From positions 1-26,431 of the IMG/VR virus record IMGVR_UViG_3300025853_000551: DNA of 26,431 nucleotides; one strand, 5' to 3'. The position numbers were made by a program, and so were the translations under genes. The stretch comes from a virus. Positions 16,183 through 22,453 of this stretch are shown here, one piece after another (the stretch's first letter is position 1; every line of letters begins with the position of its first letter). The notes beneath the pieces were generated by a model. The model worked only from the letters and a program-made list of their open reading frames with translations, searched no databases and was not told the origin of the DNA.

Positions 16183-18123
16183 CTATGCTGCGTTGATGTC
16201 AACAATTTCACAATGGTCTGATGTGCATGCAAGTGTTTGCATAGCTACAGTATTGTCTTCTTTCTCGTAATTTGCAAGTGCTTTCCAGTCAATAAAGTCG
16301 GGCATTTTCTTTGCAAATTCAGTGTAGTAAGCTTCATCACAATCTTGGTATGGAGCTTGCTCATAAATATGCTCTGAGCGCGGCAAGAAAGACAAACCAG
16401 ATGCAATATTAAAGTTCTTGTAAATCCAGCCGCCTACTTCTAGCCATTCGTCATCACTAACAGAAATAGTCACAGATGGTTTATGCTCGCACCAGTTGTT
16501 AGCATATATCTTCCAGAACTCTAGCTGTTCGATAGCTGACATATCATTCCGTGTCACGCATTTATCAGGCGCCTTTACTGGGAAGCTAAATACAGTATTG
16601 CTTTTATTCCAGTTATCGTCTTCGTACGGAATGCCATGCTCCATCATAAACTGCGTCAATGGGTCTTTCTTGTCCCCACGTACAGTACGGATGTAATACT
16701 GGCTATGACGTGCGTGGATGCCTGACGCTGAGTCAGTTAGCTGTGAAACAGTGCCGCTAGGCTTAACACAAGTAATAGCAGTAGACGCGTTAACGCCAAT
16801 AGCCGCTGCAACTTCCTTGTTTGTGTCTACGGCTACCTGCCGCAAATCCTGCAAAATTTTAGCAATGTTCATGCCATATTTTGCGCTTCGGCCATTAAGA
16901 ATAGCGTTATCCATAATGCCAGTCATTGACACTCCAAGCAACCGCTCTTCCTCTGTATTCTTTGACCAGATACGGCGCAAATACGGAAAGTTAGTCAGCG
17001 TTGACTGCCACGTACCGATAATTGTAGCAATACGAACCTTACGTTTTAAGTCGTCAAGAGTATCACTGCCACGCACAATAATTTCTGACAAGTTACAGAA
17101 TTGGTATGGGCGTAGTATGATTTCACTACAAGGATTTGTACCAAACTCCTGCTCTGCGTCACGACGGCCATTTTCTGCCGCTTTCTTTTGTGCGGCACCC
17201 CGGTAGAACATACCACGTTCACCTGTACCAGACTGCGCCAGTGAAATCCATTCACGCATAAATGTCTGCATATCTGGCTTCTCTGTGTATGCCACAGAGT
17301 TGTTTGCCATTTGCCGCTGCGGGTCAGTTTCCCAGAACGAACCGACTTTAGCATGCCGCATCCGGTCATCCGACAGATTAGATAGGCTAATCATAGCTGA
17401 GCGCCGTACGCCACCTGACACGACAACCTCGCCCACTTTACACATAATATCGTGGCACTCAAGGCTAGACAGGCGCCGTCCTTTTGCTTTCGTGAATGTT
17501 TCTACCGTAAAACGGAACAAATCTTCTAGTGGGGCAGGACCAGATGCACGTCCTCCAAATGTCTTAAGTTTAGCGCCAGCAGGACGAACTTTAGACATAT
17601 CCCACTTAGGAATTTCGCCCGACCACAGTAAAGCAAGCAGTTTACGGAAAGCTTTTGCCCATCCTTCTTTGCTATCTTTAACAAGAATGACTTCATCCGC
17701 TGCGAACAAGTTTTCTGGTACTTCTGGCAATTTAGATATGTATTGCCGCTCCACAGAGAAGCCTACACCGGTTCCGCACATAAGTATGTACATGGCCTCA
17801 TCAAAAGCTTTAGGGTCGTCTACGGGCAAATATGAGCAGTTATAGCCAGCTGTATTATCACGTTCTAGGGCTTTGCCAGAGGTCATCATAGCACGCATAG
17901 AAGGCATAACTTCAGAATGCAAAATAGCGTCTTGTACTTCTTCTTTTAATGAATCAGAAAGCTTATAGCCATGATTAACAGACAAGTGGTTAGCCATATA
18001 ATCAATATATCGTGATACAGTTTCATGCCATTCTTCTCGCCGTCCTTCATTGTCAAGCCAGCGTGCATAGCGCGACTTGTGAATAAATTGCTGATAATAA
18101 GTTGGTAGTGTAATATTACTCAT
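16183..18123 (-). CDS. nrdJ: Class II (adenosylcobalamin-dependent) ribonucleoside-triphosphate reductase
   Basis: 646 residues. Reduces ribonucleotides to deoxyribonucleotides using a cobalamin-derived radical, so the phage can make dNTPs without oxygen-dependent subunits. Visible signature: NPCSEI (Cys332, Glu334; radical cysteine and catalytic acid), Cys96 in YNCSYLP and Cys343 in QFCNLSE as the redox pair, PSGTVSQL at 455-462, and a C-terminal CTSDHC pair (Cys633, Cys638) that would be re-reduced by thioredoxin. It resembles the monomeric Lactobacillus-type enzyme, somewhat shorter (739 there). No NrdB gene is nearby. A ribosome site (GAGGA) precedes the ATG and the start overlaps the upstream 58-residue gene by eight bases. 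It depends on host cobalamin. Such enzymes are common in marine phages. Confidence 0.93.
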   Translation of the reverse strand: MSNITLPTYYQQFIHKSRYARWLDNEGRREEWHETVSRYIDYMANHLSVNHGYKLSDSLKEEVQDAILHSEVMPSMRAMMTSGKALERDNTAGYNCSYLPVDDPKAFDEAMYILMCGTGVGFSVERQYISKLPEVPENLFAADEVILVKDSKEGWAKAFRKLLALLWSGEIPKWDMSKVRPAGAKLKTFGGRASGPAPLEDLFRFTVETFTKAKGRRLSSLECHDIMCKVGEVVVSGGVRRSAMISLSNLSDDRMRHAKVGSFWETDPQRQMANNSVAYTEKPDMQTFMREWISLAQSGTGERGMFYRGAAQKKAAENGRRDAEQEFGTNPCSEIILRPYQFCNLSEIIVRGSDTLDDLKRKVRIATIIGTWQSTLTNFPYLRRIWSKNTEEERLLGVSMTGIMDNAILNGRSAKYGMNIAKILQDLRQVAVDTNKEVAAAIGVNASTAITCVKPSGTVSQLTDSASGIHARHSQYYIRTVRGDKKDPLTQFMMEHGIPYEDDNWNKSNTVFSFPVKAPDKCVTRNDMSAIEQLEFWKIYANNWCEHKPSVTISVSDDEWLEVGGWIYKNFNIASGLSFLPRSEHIYEQAPYQDCDEAYYTEFAKKMPDFIDWKALANYEKEDNTVAMQTLACTSDHCEIVDINAA

Positions 18124-18292
18124 TTTTTGTCCTCACCGTAATAGAGACAGGGTCTACGCCTTCAACATCGTACAATAAATCAGACATGTATTCTTTCACA
18201 ATTTCTGATACTTCGTCAACATCAGCGTTAAATTCTTCTAGGTCTACTTTTGCTTTTACAATAATGTCCGCCCTAACTTTTGTCCTGCTCAT
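18116..18292 (-). CDS. Small hypothetical protein upstream of ribonucleotide reductase
   Basis: 58 residues; ATG at 18292, TAA at 18118-18116. The product starts MSRTKVRADIIVKAKVDLEE and continues as a beta-alpha-beta-like unit with an acidic helix (DEVSEIVKEYMSDLLYDV) and a final strand (DPVSITVRTKNE). It overlaps the DUF3310 gene by 20 bases upstream and the reductase by eight downstream, so it may couple reductase translation to the upstream genes. No family recognised; a role tied to nucleotide metabolism is only suggested by the position. Confidence 0.65.
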   Translation of the reverse strand: MSRTKVRADIIVKAKVDLEEFNADVDEVSEIVKEYMSDLLYDVEGVDPVSITVRTKNE

Positions 18293-18575
18293 TTTCTTGT
18301 TCCAAAATTAAACGGTCTAAATAGAACCGCGCCTTCTGCAAGTCCTCAAGGGGCTTGCCTTTGTAGCGATGCCGCCACAAATACTTTATTGTATTGCCGT
18401 TGCAATAGCCTTGAAAAAGCTCTGAACCGAGGGCAGCGCGTATTGCATCAAGGCACTCAATGCCCCCAGTGTTATAATGTGGTGGATGATTTACGATATC
18501 TACCGGCGGGTTGTTCTCACCATAATTACCGTACTCATCAAACTTACGTTTCATAAATGCTTCGTGTCTTTCCAT
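18273..18575 (-). CDS. DUF3310 protein, T7 gp1.7-related (possible nucleotide kinase)
   Basis: 100 residues from the ATG at 18575; a GTG three codons upstream (18584) is an alternative and neither start has a clear ribosome site. The signature HPPHYNTGGIECLDAI followed by GYCNGNTIKYLWRHRYKGKP and DLQKARFYLDRLI is that of DUF3310. The T7 member, gp1.7, has been described as a dTMP/dGMP kinase; whether this short version is active is unknown. Placement beside ribonucleotide reductase fits a role in dNTP supply. It begins one base after the stop of the 59-residue gene and overlaps the next gene by 20 bases. Confidence 0.8.
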   Translation of the reverse strand: MERHEAFMKRKFDEYGNYGENNPPVDIVNHPPHYNTGGIECLDAIRAALGSELFQGYCNGNTIKYLWRHRYKGKPLEDLQKARFYLDRLILEQENEQDKS

Positions 18576-18576
18576 A

Positions 18577-18756
18577 TCAATCACATGAGTCTAGACGAGA
18601 TAAAATAGCCACGTATGTTCCGTCCTCGTCGTTGTGGGTGGAAATAACTCTAGTATCGTAGGCTATCGTTGGATACTGAGTCTTGTATCTTTCAATGTCT
18701 TCCTGCAATTCTGCAGAGCTATCTGCAGTCAATAGTACACGCATATCTTTAGGCAT
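18577..18756 (-). CDS. Small hypothetical protein between methyltransferase and DUF3310
   Basis: 59 residues; ATG at 18756 with AAGGTGG upstream, TGA at 18579-18577. The product runs MPKDMRVLLTADSSAELQED, then a helix and strands (IAYDTRVISTHNDEDGTYVA) and ends LSRLDSCD. Its start overlaps the methyltransferase end by eight bases. The alternating strand/helix pattern and the filled gap between two recognised genes make it likely real. No family recognised. Confidence 0.65.
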   Translation of the reverse strand: MPKDMRVLLTADSSAELQEDIERYKTQYPTIAYDTRVISTHNDEDGTYVAILSRLDSCD

Positions 18757-19690
18757 TTTGCGCCACCTTTATTGCTTCACCAATCTGTTGTGCTATCTGA
18801 GGTACTATAGCGTTACCTAATCCTTTAAGACGGTCCACCCTTCTGGATACCCCATTAGCCACTCTACCCACGTCGGGTTCAGAGTACCAGTTCCACTTTG
18901 CCGCACTTCTGGATGATTGCCAAGCATTTTCTGCATTTTGTCGCCCGGCTGGCCGGCCTTGTGTTCGCTGGCGGACGGCGTTGGCCACATCTTTACCTCC
19001 GCGCAAAGGTAGTTCCTGTTGTACATATGTGTGTGGCTCTTGCTTCCCACTGGGCCGCAGTCCTTGTGTTCCGATGCTCGTGGAGTCGGCCACATCCGTA
19101 CTTGGTCTGCTAGGTTCGCCCCAAACTTCAGATTGGGGTTGGTCTTGCTCACCCTGCGTCCTTTCTCGTCCAGCTGTCTCGGTCCCCCTGTCACATCCGT
19201 TGTCCTCGGTGTAGCCCACAATCCAGACTCGGTTTCTTTTGTGGGGTGCGCCGACGGCGACAGCTGGAACAATAAACGTCCTTGTGGTGTAGCCTTCGGA
19301 TTCCAAGTCAGCGAGCACAGCGTCGAGTCCCAAGCTGATGTGACCATAAACGTTTTCGAAAACAACCCAAGTGGGTCTTTTGGATGCAACAATTTTGAAG
19401 ATGCTCGGCCAGATGTGGCGTGGGTCTTCTTCGCCTTGCCGTTTGCCGGCTTGACTGAAGGGCTGGCAGGGGTATCCTGCTGTGATGATGTCACAGTCTG
19501 GAACAAATCTTGCTGGGTCATTAGCTAACACCTTTACGTCTTCGGCTACAGGAACTGTAGGCCAGTGTTTCTTTAGGATTCTGCGACACCACGGTTCGAC
19601 ATCACAAAACAAAACAGGCACAGACAACTTCGCCATCTCAAAACCTAACGCGAAGCCGCCAATGCCACTGCATAAATCTACGTGTCTCAC
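18749..19690 (-). CDS. DNA (cytosine-5) methyltransferase
   Basis: 313 residues from the GTG at 19690. That start is chosen because GGAG lies seven bases upstream and GTGA forms a four-base overlap with the previous stop; an in-frame TTG at 19711 lacks both. Motifs: I DLCSGIGGFALGFE (5-18), IV GYPCQPFS with catalytic Cys75, VI ENV (112-114), VIII HKRNRVW (150-156), IX-X RLKGLGNAIVPQIAQQIGEA (287-306). The target-recognition segment (about 160-270) is polar and low in hydrophobics. It transfers a methyl group to C5 of cytosine, probably to protect phage DNA from host restriction; no partner endonuclease gene is adjacent. The region is GC-richer than its neighbours (34 of 60 in 19021-19080), hinting at separate acquisition. 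A second long frame lies inside it. Confidence 0.92.
   Translation of the reverse strand: MRHVDLCSGIGGFALGFEMAKLSVPVLFCDVEPWCRRILKKHWPTVPVAEDVKVLANDPARFVPDCDIITAGYPCQPFSQAGKRQGEEDPRHIWPSIFKIVASKRPTWVVFENVYGHISLGLDAVLADLESEGYTTRTFIVPAVAVGAPHKRNRVWIVGYTEDNGCDRGTETAGRERTQGEQDQPQSEVWGEPSRPSTDVADSTSIGTQGLRPSGKQEPHTYVQQELPLRGGKDVANAVRQRTQGRPAGRQNAENAWQSSRSAAKWNWYSEPDVGRVANGVSRRVDRLKGLGNAIVPQIAQQIGEAIKVAQNA
18817..19521 (-). CDS. Possible overprinted protein inside the methyltransferase gene
   Basis: A 234-codon frame on the same strand, shifted by one base relative to the methyltransferase. It opens with ATG at 19521, preceded by AAAGGTG at a workable distance, and ends with TAG. It reads ATSGRASSKLL, LTWNPKATPQGRLLFQL (72-88), three copies of a W-P/A-T-P-x-x-S/T-E/D motif (101-109, 143-151, 178-186) and LNPTWVEWLMGYPEGWT (214-230). 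I recall proteins with exactly these motifs in phage and bacterial databases, usually of unknown function and near cytosine methyltransferases. Against it: the region is GC-rich, several antisense frames are also open here, and the database proteins may themselves be shadow frames. Real or not is unresolved. Confidence 0.4.
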   Translation of the reverse strand: MTQQDLFQTVTSSQQDTPASPSVKPANGKAKKTHATSGRASSKLLHPKDPLGLFSKTFMVTSAWDSTLCSLTWNPKATPQGRLLFQLSPSAHPTKETESGLWATPRTTDVTGGPRQLDEKGRRVSKTNPNLKFGANLADQVRMWPTPRASEHKDCGPVGSKSHTHMYNRNYLCAEVKMWPTPSASEHKAGQPGDKMQKMLGNHPEVRQSGTGTLNPTWVEWLMGYPEGWTVLKD

Positions 19691-19899
19691 TTTATTACTC
19701 CGAGTACCCAATTTTCAGCACAATTTTCAACGTACACTTCGCTGTGTCCTTTGATATTGCGCTCTTCAATAATGGCTCCGTCTTGCATCATTATAACGGT
19801 AAAACTGCCATCGGGTTCTCGGAATACGGTTGCTTTTCTATATGCTGCAAGCCCACGACTACAATCTTCATCACTATAGAATTCGTGTAATAAAGTCAT
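19687..19899 (-). CDS. Small hypothetical protein upstream of methyltransferase
   Basis: 70 residues, ATG at 19899 with GAGGT before it. It begins MTLLHEFYSDEDCSRGLAAY and continues with strands (SFTVIMMQDGAIIEERNI) and an aromatic C-terminus (ENWVLGVIK). The stop TGA overlaps the methyltransferase GTG (GTGA), implying coupled translation. No family recognised; predicted as a small soluble alpha/beta protein. An anti-restriction or regulatory role cannot be read from sequence. Confidence 0.65.
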   Translation of the reverse strand: MTLLHEFYSDEDCSRGLAAYRKATVFREPDGSFTVIMMQDGAIIEERNIKGHSEVYVENCAENWVLGVIK

Positions 19900-19906
19900 A
19901 ATAACC

Positions 19907-20155
19907 TCAGTGTTGTGTTATAGTTATATTTTCATCCTCAAAACTTTGACGCCCCATGTCTAGCACAGTTTCCATATCCTGTGTAGCATGGTAAGCCATA
20001 CCCCTAGTAAGTAGGGTATAGAATACAACATCGTCTTCTGACATTGAATCTGCTGGACGATGATAAATTTCTATTCCGAATCCGCCGTTATCATCATCCT
20101 CGTGTCGTATTATTACAGCTGAATCTCCTAGGCCTAGCTTCACTTCTTGTGACAT
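19907..20155 (-). CDS. Small acidic hypothetical protein, 82 residues
   Basis: Starts with ATG at 20155, inside the last 16 bases of the upstream nuclease gene. The product MSQEVKLGLGDSAVIIRHED leads into a beta-rich domain (GGFGIEIYHRP) and a helical second half (VFYTLLTRGMAYHATQDM). Acidic overall. No membrane helix or signal peptide, no family recognised. Position between a resolvase-like nuclease and the methyltransferase group suggests an accessory early protein. Confidence 0.65.
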   Translation of the reverse strand: MSQEVKLGLGDSAVIIRHEDDDNGGFGIEIYHRPADSMSEDDVVFYTLLTRGMAYHATQDMETVLDMGRQSFEDENITITQH

Positions 20156-20487
20156 GATACTACCTTAATAAAATGTTCAGCATCTACTACAGCTAATGGT
20201 TTCTTATGATTCATCTTAATAACTAACAAGGGTTCGCCGCCTGTGTCGTGACTTATCGCCTGTTCATAATAATTATAAAGTGTCGTCATCCGTTCCGTAT
20301 TTTTACATTCAATATCATACGGAAACTTTTTGTATGCCGCTGTTGATAACTGTACGTCCACGCCGTTAACGCCCATTGGGGTTGACCGCACATCTAGATT
20401 AGTCAACCCCTTGAAGATGTCAAGCAGCTTTTCCACTACCCAGTTCTGAAGCTTCCGCCCCTTCGCTTTCGCCGACCTCGGCGACAT
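20140..20487 (-). CDS. Holliday-junction-resolvase-like PD-(D/E)XK endonuclease
   Basis: 115 residues from the ATG at 20487. It reads KGRKLQNWVVEKLLDIFKGL, D-V-R-S-T-P-M-G-V-N-G-V-D-V-Q-L, then KKFPYDIECKNTERM: Glu19, Asp44 and E60-C-K62 are the PD-(D/E)XK metal and catalytic residues in the proper order. Family members cut branched DNA or structures made during replication and packaging, the task T7 gp3 performs. The frame is open a further 53 codons upstream, but that extension is Ser/Lys/Arg-rich and covers the body of the neighbouring gene in another frame, so I reject it. It overlaps the end of the preceding gene by 68 bases and the next gene by 16. Confidence 0.72.
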   Translation of the reverse strand: MSPRSAKAKGRKLQNWVVEKLLDIFKGLTNLDVRSTPMGVNGVDVQLSTAAYKKFPYDIECKNTERMTTLYNYYEQAISHDTGGEPLLVIKMNHKKPLAVVDAEHFIKVVSCHKK

Positions 20488-20677
20488 TCGTTTCGATACG
20501 GACTTCGTGGATTTTGTCTGCTGAGAAGACAAAGCTTTGCTCCTTTGAGATGAGCGAGGGGAACGGCGCACCTTCGTTGAGCTCCGAGATGAAGTCGTCA
20601 GCTTCGTCCGTGGTGACTTTGAATATTTTTGCACGCTCCTCGCCATTAGCTGCCTGATACTGAATTGTCAGCGTCAC
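20420..20677 (-). CDS. Small hypothetical protein between two nucleases, GTG start
   Basis: 85 residues if translation starts at the GTG at 20677 (MTLTIQYQAANGEERAKIF). The first 65 residues look like a folded alpha/beta domain; the tail is acidic and Gly/Ala/Ser-rich (EVGESEGAEASELGSGKAA) and overlaps the nuclease start in another frame. The frame is open upstream to 20917, but that part is antiparallel in sense to the Cas4-like nuclease coding frame and looks like a shadow. The start overlaps the upstream gene by 32 bases and has no strong ribosome site. No family recognised. Confidence 0.55.
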   Translation of the reverse strand: MTLTIQYQAANGEERAKIFKVTTDEADDFISELNEGAPFPSLISKEQSFVFSADKIHEVRIETNVAEVGESEGAEASELGSGKAA

Positions 20678-21539
20678 GCCATTCGTCTGTGATGTGTGTG
20701 TACCAGACGAACTTTGGGTTTTTCCCTTTGCTTGGAAGCTGTCGTCTGAATTCCAGTTCGCTCCAGCAGTGGTGCTTGAAGTCGCACCAGGAACACTCCA
20801 TACAAAGGGTCCTATTCCCAGTCTCCTTCTTGTAAAATACTTCGGGAATGTCATCGAATTGTTTCCGAAATGGCTTTGTTGTATCAGTTGCCACAATGGA
20901 TTTTCGTATCGTCTCATTTACTTCGTCCTTTTCAGATTTGGATTCTACTGCTTCAGCAAAAGCTATCTCGCCAGTAGATTTATTTAGTGCAATCCAGCCC
21001 TTGAATGGCTTATTTGCTGCCATTCCGTAGCCGATACCTTGCGCCACGTACCCAAAAGAATCATTGCTTTTGATACGTTCAAATGCAGACGTTGAGTTAA
21101 ATTTGTGCTCAAAGGCATAGGGAGATGCTGTTTTGATGTCCCAAATACCATCTTCAAGCTCAATGTCATACTCGCCGTTAATAATAGTCCCATCAATCTC
21201 GTACGAGACTTTCTGGTGCTTGGACTTGATTTCAATTCCCGAAGCTTGAATTAACGCAATGAGTGCGGCTTCCATAAGGTCGCCCATAATCATCCGCATC
21301 TTAAAATCGTAGGTGCGTTTTTCGGGTTCAGCGCCACGAGCTTGCAAGTGAAGTTGGCAGGAAGGTCTGCCCATATTACTCATACGCAGAGTAAAATCGT
21401 CCTTCCCATCAGTGAAATGCTTCTCTAGTGCATCACGCGCAGCTTGAGCAAAAGAATCAAGGATGTGAGGAGGCATCTCAGCCTCCCCACTAGCCGCCCT
21501 AGAAAGGAAAGAAAGAAGGCGGCTTTGGTTCACATTCAT
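20646..21539 (-). CDS. Cas4/RecB-like PD-(D/E)XK exonuclease with cysteine cluster
   Basis: 297 residues. Catalytic core: GDLMEAALIALI (Glu90), N-G-E-Y-D-I-E-L (Asp125), W-D-I-K-T-A-S (Asp134, Lys136) and the QGIGYGMAA helix (RecB-type Gln motif). A cysteine set, Cys61 (RPSCQLH) plus C246-x2-C249-x2-C252-x5-C258, matches the iron-sulfur binding arrangement of Cas4/AddB-type nucleases. Likely a DNA exonuclease for recombination or host DNA recycling, the role of T7 gp6; there is no CRISPR array or other Cas gene, so it is not a CRISPR component. It starts at an ATG overlapping the previous stop by four bases (ATGA-type) and sits after the ssDNA-binding-like gene, consistent with a recombination module. 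Confidence 0.82.
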   Translation of the reverse strand: MNVNQSRLLSFLSRAASGEAEMPPHILDSFAQAARDALEKHFTDGKDDFTLRMSNMGRPSCQLHLQARGAEPEKRTYDFKMRMIMGDLMEAALIALIQASGIEIKSKHQKVSYEIDGTIINGEYDIELEDGIWDIKTASPYAFEHKFNSTSAFERIKSNDSFGYVAQGIGYGMAANKPFKGWIALNKSTGEIAFAEAVESKSEKDEVNETIRKSIVATDTTKPFRKQFDDIPEVFYKKETGNRTLCMECSWCDFKHHCWSELEFRRQLPSKGKNPKFVWYTHITDEWRDADNSVSGS

Positions 21540-22396
21540 GCTGTCAATGACTCAGGCAAGTCATCATTGAGGGCATCATCAATAGATTCTTCAAAGGTGC
21601 TACCGTCAATCACGTCGCCTGACATGCGTAACGCCTTGTCATAATCTTTCATGATTTGTTTGTTTTCACCGTCGATAGTGTCCTTGAAGTACTTAAGCAG
21701 TTCTTGGTCTGCTTCCCCAAAATTAAGCGGGCCTTCTCCTACACTAAAATCAGCGACATAGTAGATAAGTCCACCGTTCTTCTGGCGATTCAAAGAAGCA
21801 TTCAAGCTATAGAAGATAAATGGCTTCTTCTGCGCTGACAGTGAATCCAGTGCCTTTGAGATTGGCATAAAGTTAGACCCACGTGCTCGCCACAATACAG
21901 GCATATCTACGATTTCTACGTTGTTGCCGTTAGCATCAACTGCATCATTAAATGTAACTTTGCCGTAAAGCATACGGAAACACTTAATGCTTTGCTGTTT
22001 CAGAGCTTGTTCAGCGCTCAAGTTTTCACGCTGTGAAGATGGAACAGAACCGCACCGCATAGACCCGATGGTATCAGGAATTTCGGTTTGCGGATACAAG
22101 TCAGATGCAAGAACAGACTTGGATACCATTTCATTAGCTTCAGCATCATAATGCATGTACTGGTAACGTTGCATAAACAACTGAAACTTAATAGTTTTTG
22201 CATAGACAGCAGTCCCAGAATGGTTCACAAAGAACGCACCAGCAGGGATAGACCGTCCATTATCGTCTTCGTGGTCACGGTTGATTTTCAACAGTGCGAG
22301 AGACGCTGCGCCGCCAGTTGACGGCAAGTCTTGGCCAATAATGCTGGCCAGTTGTTCAAACGAAATATCATTTGTAACGGTAGGTAATGTGCTCAT
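21536..22396 (-). CDS. Conserved phage protein with acidic tail, putative ssDNA-binding protein
   Basis: 286 residues from the ATG at 22396 (MSTLPTVTNDISFEQLASII). The frame is open 21 codons further upstream, but AAGGAG lies directly before this ATG and is the strongest ribosome site on this strand. Features: INRDHEDDNGRSIPAG (about 38-53), FQLFMQRYQYMHYD, and a strongly acidic C-terminus (FEESIDDALNDDLPESLTA). I recall this family from marine phages, usually unannotated. Location between polymerase and recombination nucleases, expected high expression and an acidic tail as in T7 gp2.5 and bacterial SSB make a single-strand-binding role likely; there is no decisive motif. Confidence 0.65.
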   Translation of the reverse strand: MSTLPTVTNDISFEQLASIIGQDLPSTGGAASLALLKINRDHEDDNGRSIPAGAFFVNHSGTAVYAKTIKFQLFMQRYQYMHYDAEANEMVSKSVLASDLYPQTEIPDTIGSMRCGSVPSSQRENLSAEQALKQQSIKCFRMLYGKVTFNDAVDANGNNVEIVDMPVLWRARGSNFMPISKALDSLSAQKKPFIFYSLNASLNRQKNGGLIYYVADFSVGEGPLNFGEADQELLKYFKDTIDGENKQIMKDYDKALRMSGDVIDGSTFEESIDDALNDDLPESLTA

Positions 22397-22411
22397 AACC
22401 TTCTCCTTTTT
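22385..22411 (-). promoter_or_regulatory. Strong ribosome binding site of the ssDNA-binding-like gene
   Basis: On the minus strand the bases before the ATG at 22396 read GAAAAAGGAGAAGGTT, giving a near-perfect AAGGAG core at a workable distance. Most other genes on this strand start by stop/start overlap with weak sites. This decides the start against the longer open frame and predicts high protein output. Confidence 0.75.
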
Positions 22412-22424
22412 CACACGAGTACAA

Positions 22425-22453
22425 TTTTTATCATAACTACGCTCGCTAGTCAA
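22425..22453 (-). promoter_or_regulatory. Possible sigma70-type promoter before the ssDNA-binding-like gene
   Basis: Minus strand: TTGACT (22453-22448) and TAAAAA (22430-22425) separated by 17 bases, five and four matches to the consensus hexamers. It overlaps the last codons of the polymerase gene and lies in the only real intergenic gap of this arm. As the window shows no phage RNA polymerase, host-type promoters are expected. The -10 match is weak, so this could be chance. Confidence 0.3.

Noticed and set aside
17285-17845. + strand frames of 186 and 162 codons opposite ribonucleotide reductase (also 16718-17206)
   Set aside because: Antisense to a strongly conserved enzyme; residues mirror its codons and have no family resemblance.
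19019-19528. 169-codon + strand frame opposite the methyltransferase, with two further + frames at 18898-19113 and 18981-19214
   Set aside because: They lie antisense to a conserved enzyme in a GC-rich stretch with few stops, show no recognisable motifs and no ribosome sites. They also serve as a warning about the chance level of open frames here.
20488-20646. N-terminal 53-codon extension of the resolvase-like nuclease
   Set aside because: Ser/Lys/Arg-rich reading across a neighbour's better supported frame; homologue-like sequence begins after the ATG at 20487.
20678-20917. 80-codon upstream extension of the 85-residue protein
   Set aside because: It is a shifted reading of the Cas4-like nuclease C-terminus including its cysteine cluster; the sequence changes to protein-like character only near the GTG at 20677.
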